A DNA stretch of 5,930 bases. Source: Ruminiclostridium sp. GTDB lineage: Bacteria > Bacillota_A > Clostridia > Oscillospirales > Ruminococcaceae. Both the position numbers and the translations under genes were made by a program. Shown piece by piece: positions 5,535 through 5,930 of the stretch (positions are counted from its first letter, which is position 1; each line of letters opens with the position of its first letter). The notes under the pieces are model-generated. The model saw only the letters and a list, made by a program, of their open reading frames with translations. It was not told the origin of the DNA and did no database searches. Location of the stretch: contig JAFZOA010000280.1 of NCBI GenBank assembly GCA_017550775.1, forward strand, positions 1 to 5,930. The letters are read 5' to 3'.

Positions 5535-5930
5535 ATGAAAAAGACAAACAACGGTATCACAGAGCTCGTATTCATTCTCGACCAGAGCGGTTCCATGAGC
5601 GGACTTGAGTCCGACACTATCGGCGGCTTCAACTCCATGATCGCAAAGCAGAAGAAGGAGGACGGCAAGGTGTTCGTCTCCACAGTCCTGTTCAGCGACA
5701 GAAGCACCGTCCTGTACGACCGCGCCGACATTGCGGACATACCCGCGATGACCGACAAGGACTATCTTCCCGGCGGCTGCACCGCGCTCCTCGACGCGAT
5801 AGGCGACAGCGTGAAGCATATCCGCAATATCCACAAATACGCACGCCCCGAAGACATCCCCGAGCACACCATGTTCGTGATAACCACAGACGGCATGGAA
5901 AACGCAAGCCACCGCTACGACTACGACAAG
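5535..5930 (+). CDS. von Willebrand factor A domain protein (3' end beyond window)
   Basis: The frame is open for 132 residues to the last base, so the C-terminus lies outside. The start is set by AGGAGG (5521-5526), eight bases before ATG. The protein begins with a strand, ITELVFILDQSGSM, whose D16, S18 and S20 form the DxSxS part of the metal-ion-dependent adhesion site. T83 in PGGCTALLDAIGDS and D119 in FVITTDGMENAS supply the remaining MIDAS positions, so metal binding should be intact. There is no signal peptide or membrane span in the visible part, so it is likely cytosolic and used for protein interaction. Related cytosolic vWA proteins (about 220-240 residues, as I recall) occur in Clostridia and resemble TerY-type vWA proteins of stress-response clusters. 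It sits downstream of the XRE-like protein gene, separated by 283 bases containing a transposable element. Confidence 0.88.
   Translation, partial: MKKTNNGITELVFILDQSGSMSGLESDTIGGFNSMIAKQKKEDGKVFVSTVLFSDRSTVLYDRADIADIPAMTDKDYLPGGCTALLDAIGDSVKHIRNIHKYARPEDIPEHTMFVITTDGMENASHRYDYDK

Noticed and set aside
5238..5912. Open frame of 224 codons on the minus strand
   Set aside because: It is antisense to the vWA gene and the transposable element, with no ribosome binding site and no protein-family motif.

Overview
The window looks like a chromosomal segment from an anaerobic Clostridia-type Firmicute, most likely a Ruminococcus-like member of the Oscillospiraceae. This is inferred from strong AGGAGG-type ribosome binding sites, sigma-A-type promoters, GC-rich genes that still use ATA heavily for isoleucine, A+T-rich intergenic DNA, a surface protein with an (S/N)PxTG-like sorting signal, and the kinds of proteins present. 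The species cannot be fixed from sequence alone.

Left part (1-2744): thiamine pyrimidine-branch genes, all on +. The 3' three quarters of thiE enters from the left edge, thiD overlaps it by 4 bp, and thiC follows after a 159-bp gap. Together they make HMP-P (ThiC), phosphorylate it to HMP-PP (ThiD) and join it to the thiazole phosphate (ThiE). The gap before thiC has no recognisable TPP riboswitch, but it can be drawn as a three-way-junction RNA directly upstream of the thiC ribosome binding site.

Middle (2745-4260): a 158-bp MITE-like element with terminal inverted repeats (2775-2932), then a small FMN-binding split-barrel (PNPOx-like) gene on +. A strong hairpin terminator (3446-3480) is shared with a convergent gene on -, which encodes a secreted protein with a signal peptide and a C-terminal SPDTG cell-wall sorting signal.

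Right part (4260-5930): two divergent extended -10 promoters drive the surface-protein gene (-) and a 281-aa protein (+). That protein has an unrecognised N-terminal domain, a low-complexity linker and a conserved-looking C-terminal XRE-like helical domain. After a weak terminator there is a 283-bp A+T-rich gap holding a 95-bp miniature transposable element (5310-5404). It has imperfect 25-bp inverted repeats and a 7-bp target duplication, and sits inside an older palindrome. The gap ends with a putative extended -10 promoter overlapped by an inverted repeat. A von Willebrand factor A gene with an intact MIDAS motif then runs off the right edge. The HTH-like protein and the vWA protein are the best candidates for a poorly described functional pair, possibly a stress or defence-type module. 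That link is inference from adjacency and resemblance, not demonstrated.
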